From Sulfurimonas sp. (GTDB lineage Bacteria; Campylobacterota; Campylobacteria; Campylobacterales; Sulfurimonadaceae), in assembly GCA_030673275.1 (NCBI GenBank), contig DAOVJL010000062.1, positions 1 through 6,930 of the forward strand: a DNA stretch of 6,930 bases, read 5' to 3'. Positions 6,718-6,930 of the stretch are shown here, piece after piece. The first letter of the stretch is position 1, and every line of letters begins with the position of its first letter. Made by a program: the position numbers and the translations under genes. A model generated the notes under the pieces. It was not told the origin of the DNA. It searched no databases and worked only from the letters and a program-made list of their open reading frames with translations.

Positions 6718-6930
6718 TTGCTCTGTTTATGTTTGTGGTAGTTTTAGCACTGCTTCTGGTTGGAATCCCTGTTGCCTTTGTTTTTGGAACTGTAGCTATC
6801 GCCTTTGCTTTTCTTATTCCTGAACTTGGGTTTGATGTCTTTGCGGTTTTACCTTTTAGAATCTATGGAATTATGTCCAACACAACGCTTATGGCAGTTC
6901 CACTTTTCATTACTATGGGTTTAGTGCTAG
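6714..6930 (+). CDS. TRAP transporter large permease (DctM-like), N-terminal part, cut by right window edge
   Basis: This is the large membrane subunit that forms the transport path of a TRAP system. Only 72 codons lie in the window, out of a usual 430 or so. The frame starts at GTG overlapping the dctQ stop (GTGA, four-base overlap) and stays open to the edge. The translation begins MIALFMFVVVLALLLVGIPV, a membrane helix with the GxPVAF motif (17-22) typical of DctM. It continues with LPFRIYGIMSNTTLMAVPLF (46-65), the conserved early DctM region ending in the helix that carries PLF. The RIYGIMSN-type segment fits the FcbT3-like subgroup, consistent with the DctQ type. The DctP binding-protein gene is not in the window. 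Confidence 0.92.
   Translation, partial: MIALFMFVVVLALLLVGIPVAFVFGTVAIAFAFLIPELGFDVFAVLPFRIYGIMSNTTLMAVPLFITMGLVL

Noticed and set aside
1..6930. CRISPR array, insertion sequence, tRNA/rRNA, toxin-antitoxin or phage-defence module
   Set aside because: No spaced direct repeats, terminal inverted repeats, transposase or RNA-gene features seen; nearly every base is within recognised housekeeping or transport genes.

Overview
The window is AT-rich (roughly one third G+C by eye), tightly packed, and uses ATA, TTA and AGA codons heavily. Together with the gene order (murJ, a DUF342/FapA gene, ruvA, ddl, an alpha/beta hydrolase, a membrane-anchored murF) this points to Campylobacterota (Epsilonproteobacteria), probably a free-living Sulfurimonas-like lineage. 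The assignment rests on remembered protein and synteny resemblance, not on a search.

Layout. On the minus strand, bases 1-394 hold the first 131 codons of murJ, the lipid II flippase, running off the left edge. A 101-bp AT-rich gap (395-495) carries back-to-back promoters. From there a seven-gene plus-strand series fills the window: a FapA/DUF342 beta-helix and coiled-coil protein (496-2403), ruvA (2417-2986), ddl (3002-4039, TTG start), an alpha/beta hydrolase (4039-4776), a murF-type ligase with a membrane N-terminus (4777-6222), a TRAP small permease dctQ (6232-6717, GTG start) and the first 72 codons of the TRAP large permease dctM (6714 to the right edge, GTG start). Gaps are 13, 15, -1, 0, 9 and -4 bases, and no internal terminator was seen, so the series probably forms one operon.

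How the genes relate. Ddl makes D-Ala-D-Ala, MurF attaches it to the UDP-MurNAc-tripeptide, and divergent MurJ later flips the finished lipid II, so three steps of peptidoglycan precursor supply meet at one locus. RuvA (Holliday-junction binding) and the TRAP permeases (solute uptake) are functionally unrelated passengers or are co-expressed for growth control. The roles of the FapA-like protein and the hydrolase are open.

No mobile element, CRISPR array, tRNA, rRNA or defence system was seen. There is no gene-free stretch above 300 bases. The most unusual item is the MurF-type protein: about 150 N-terminal residues form a multi-span membrane module in place of the usual soluble UDP-MurNAc-binding domain, and several Mur-ligase motifs are altered.
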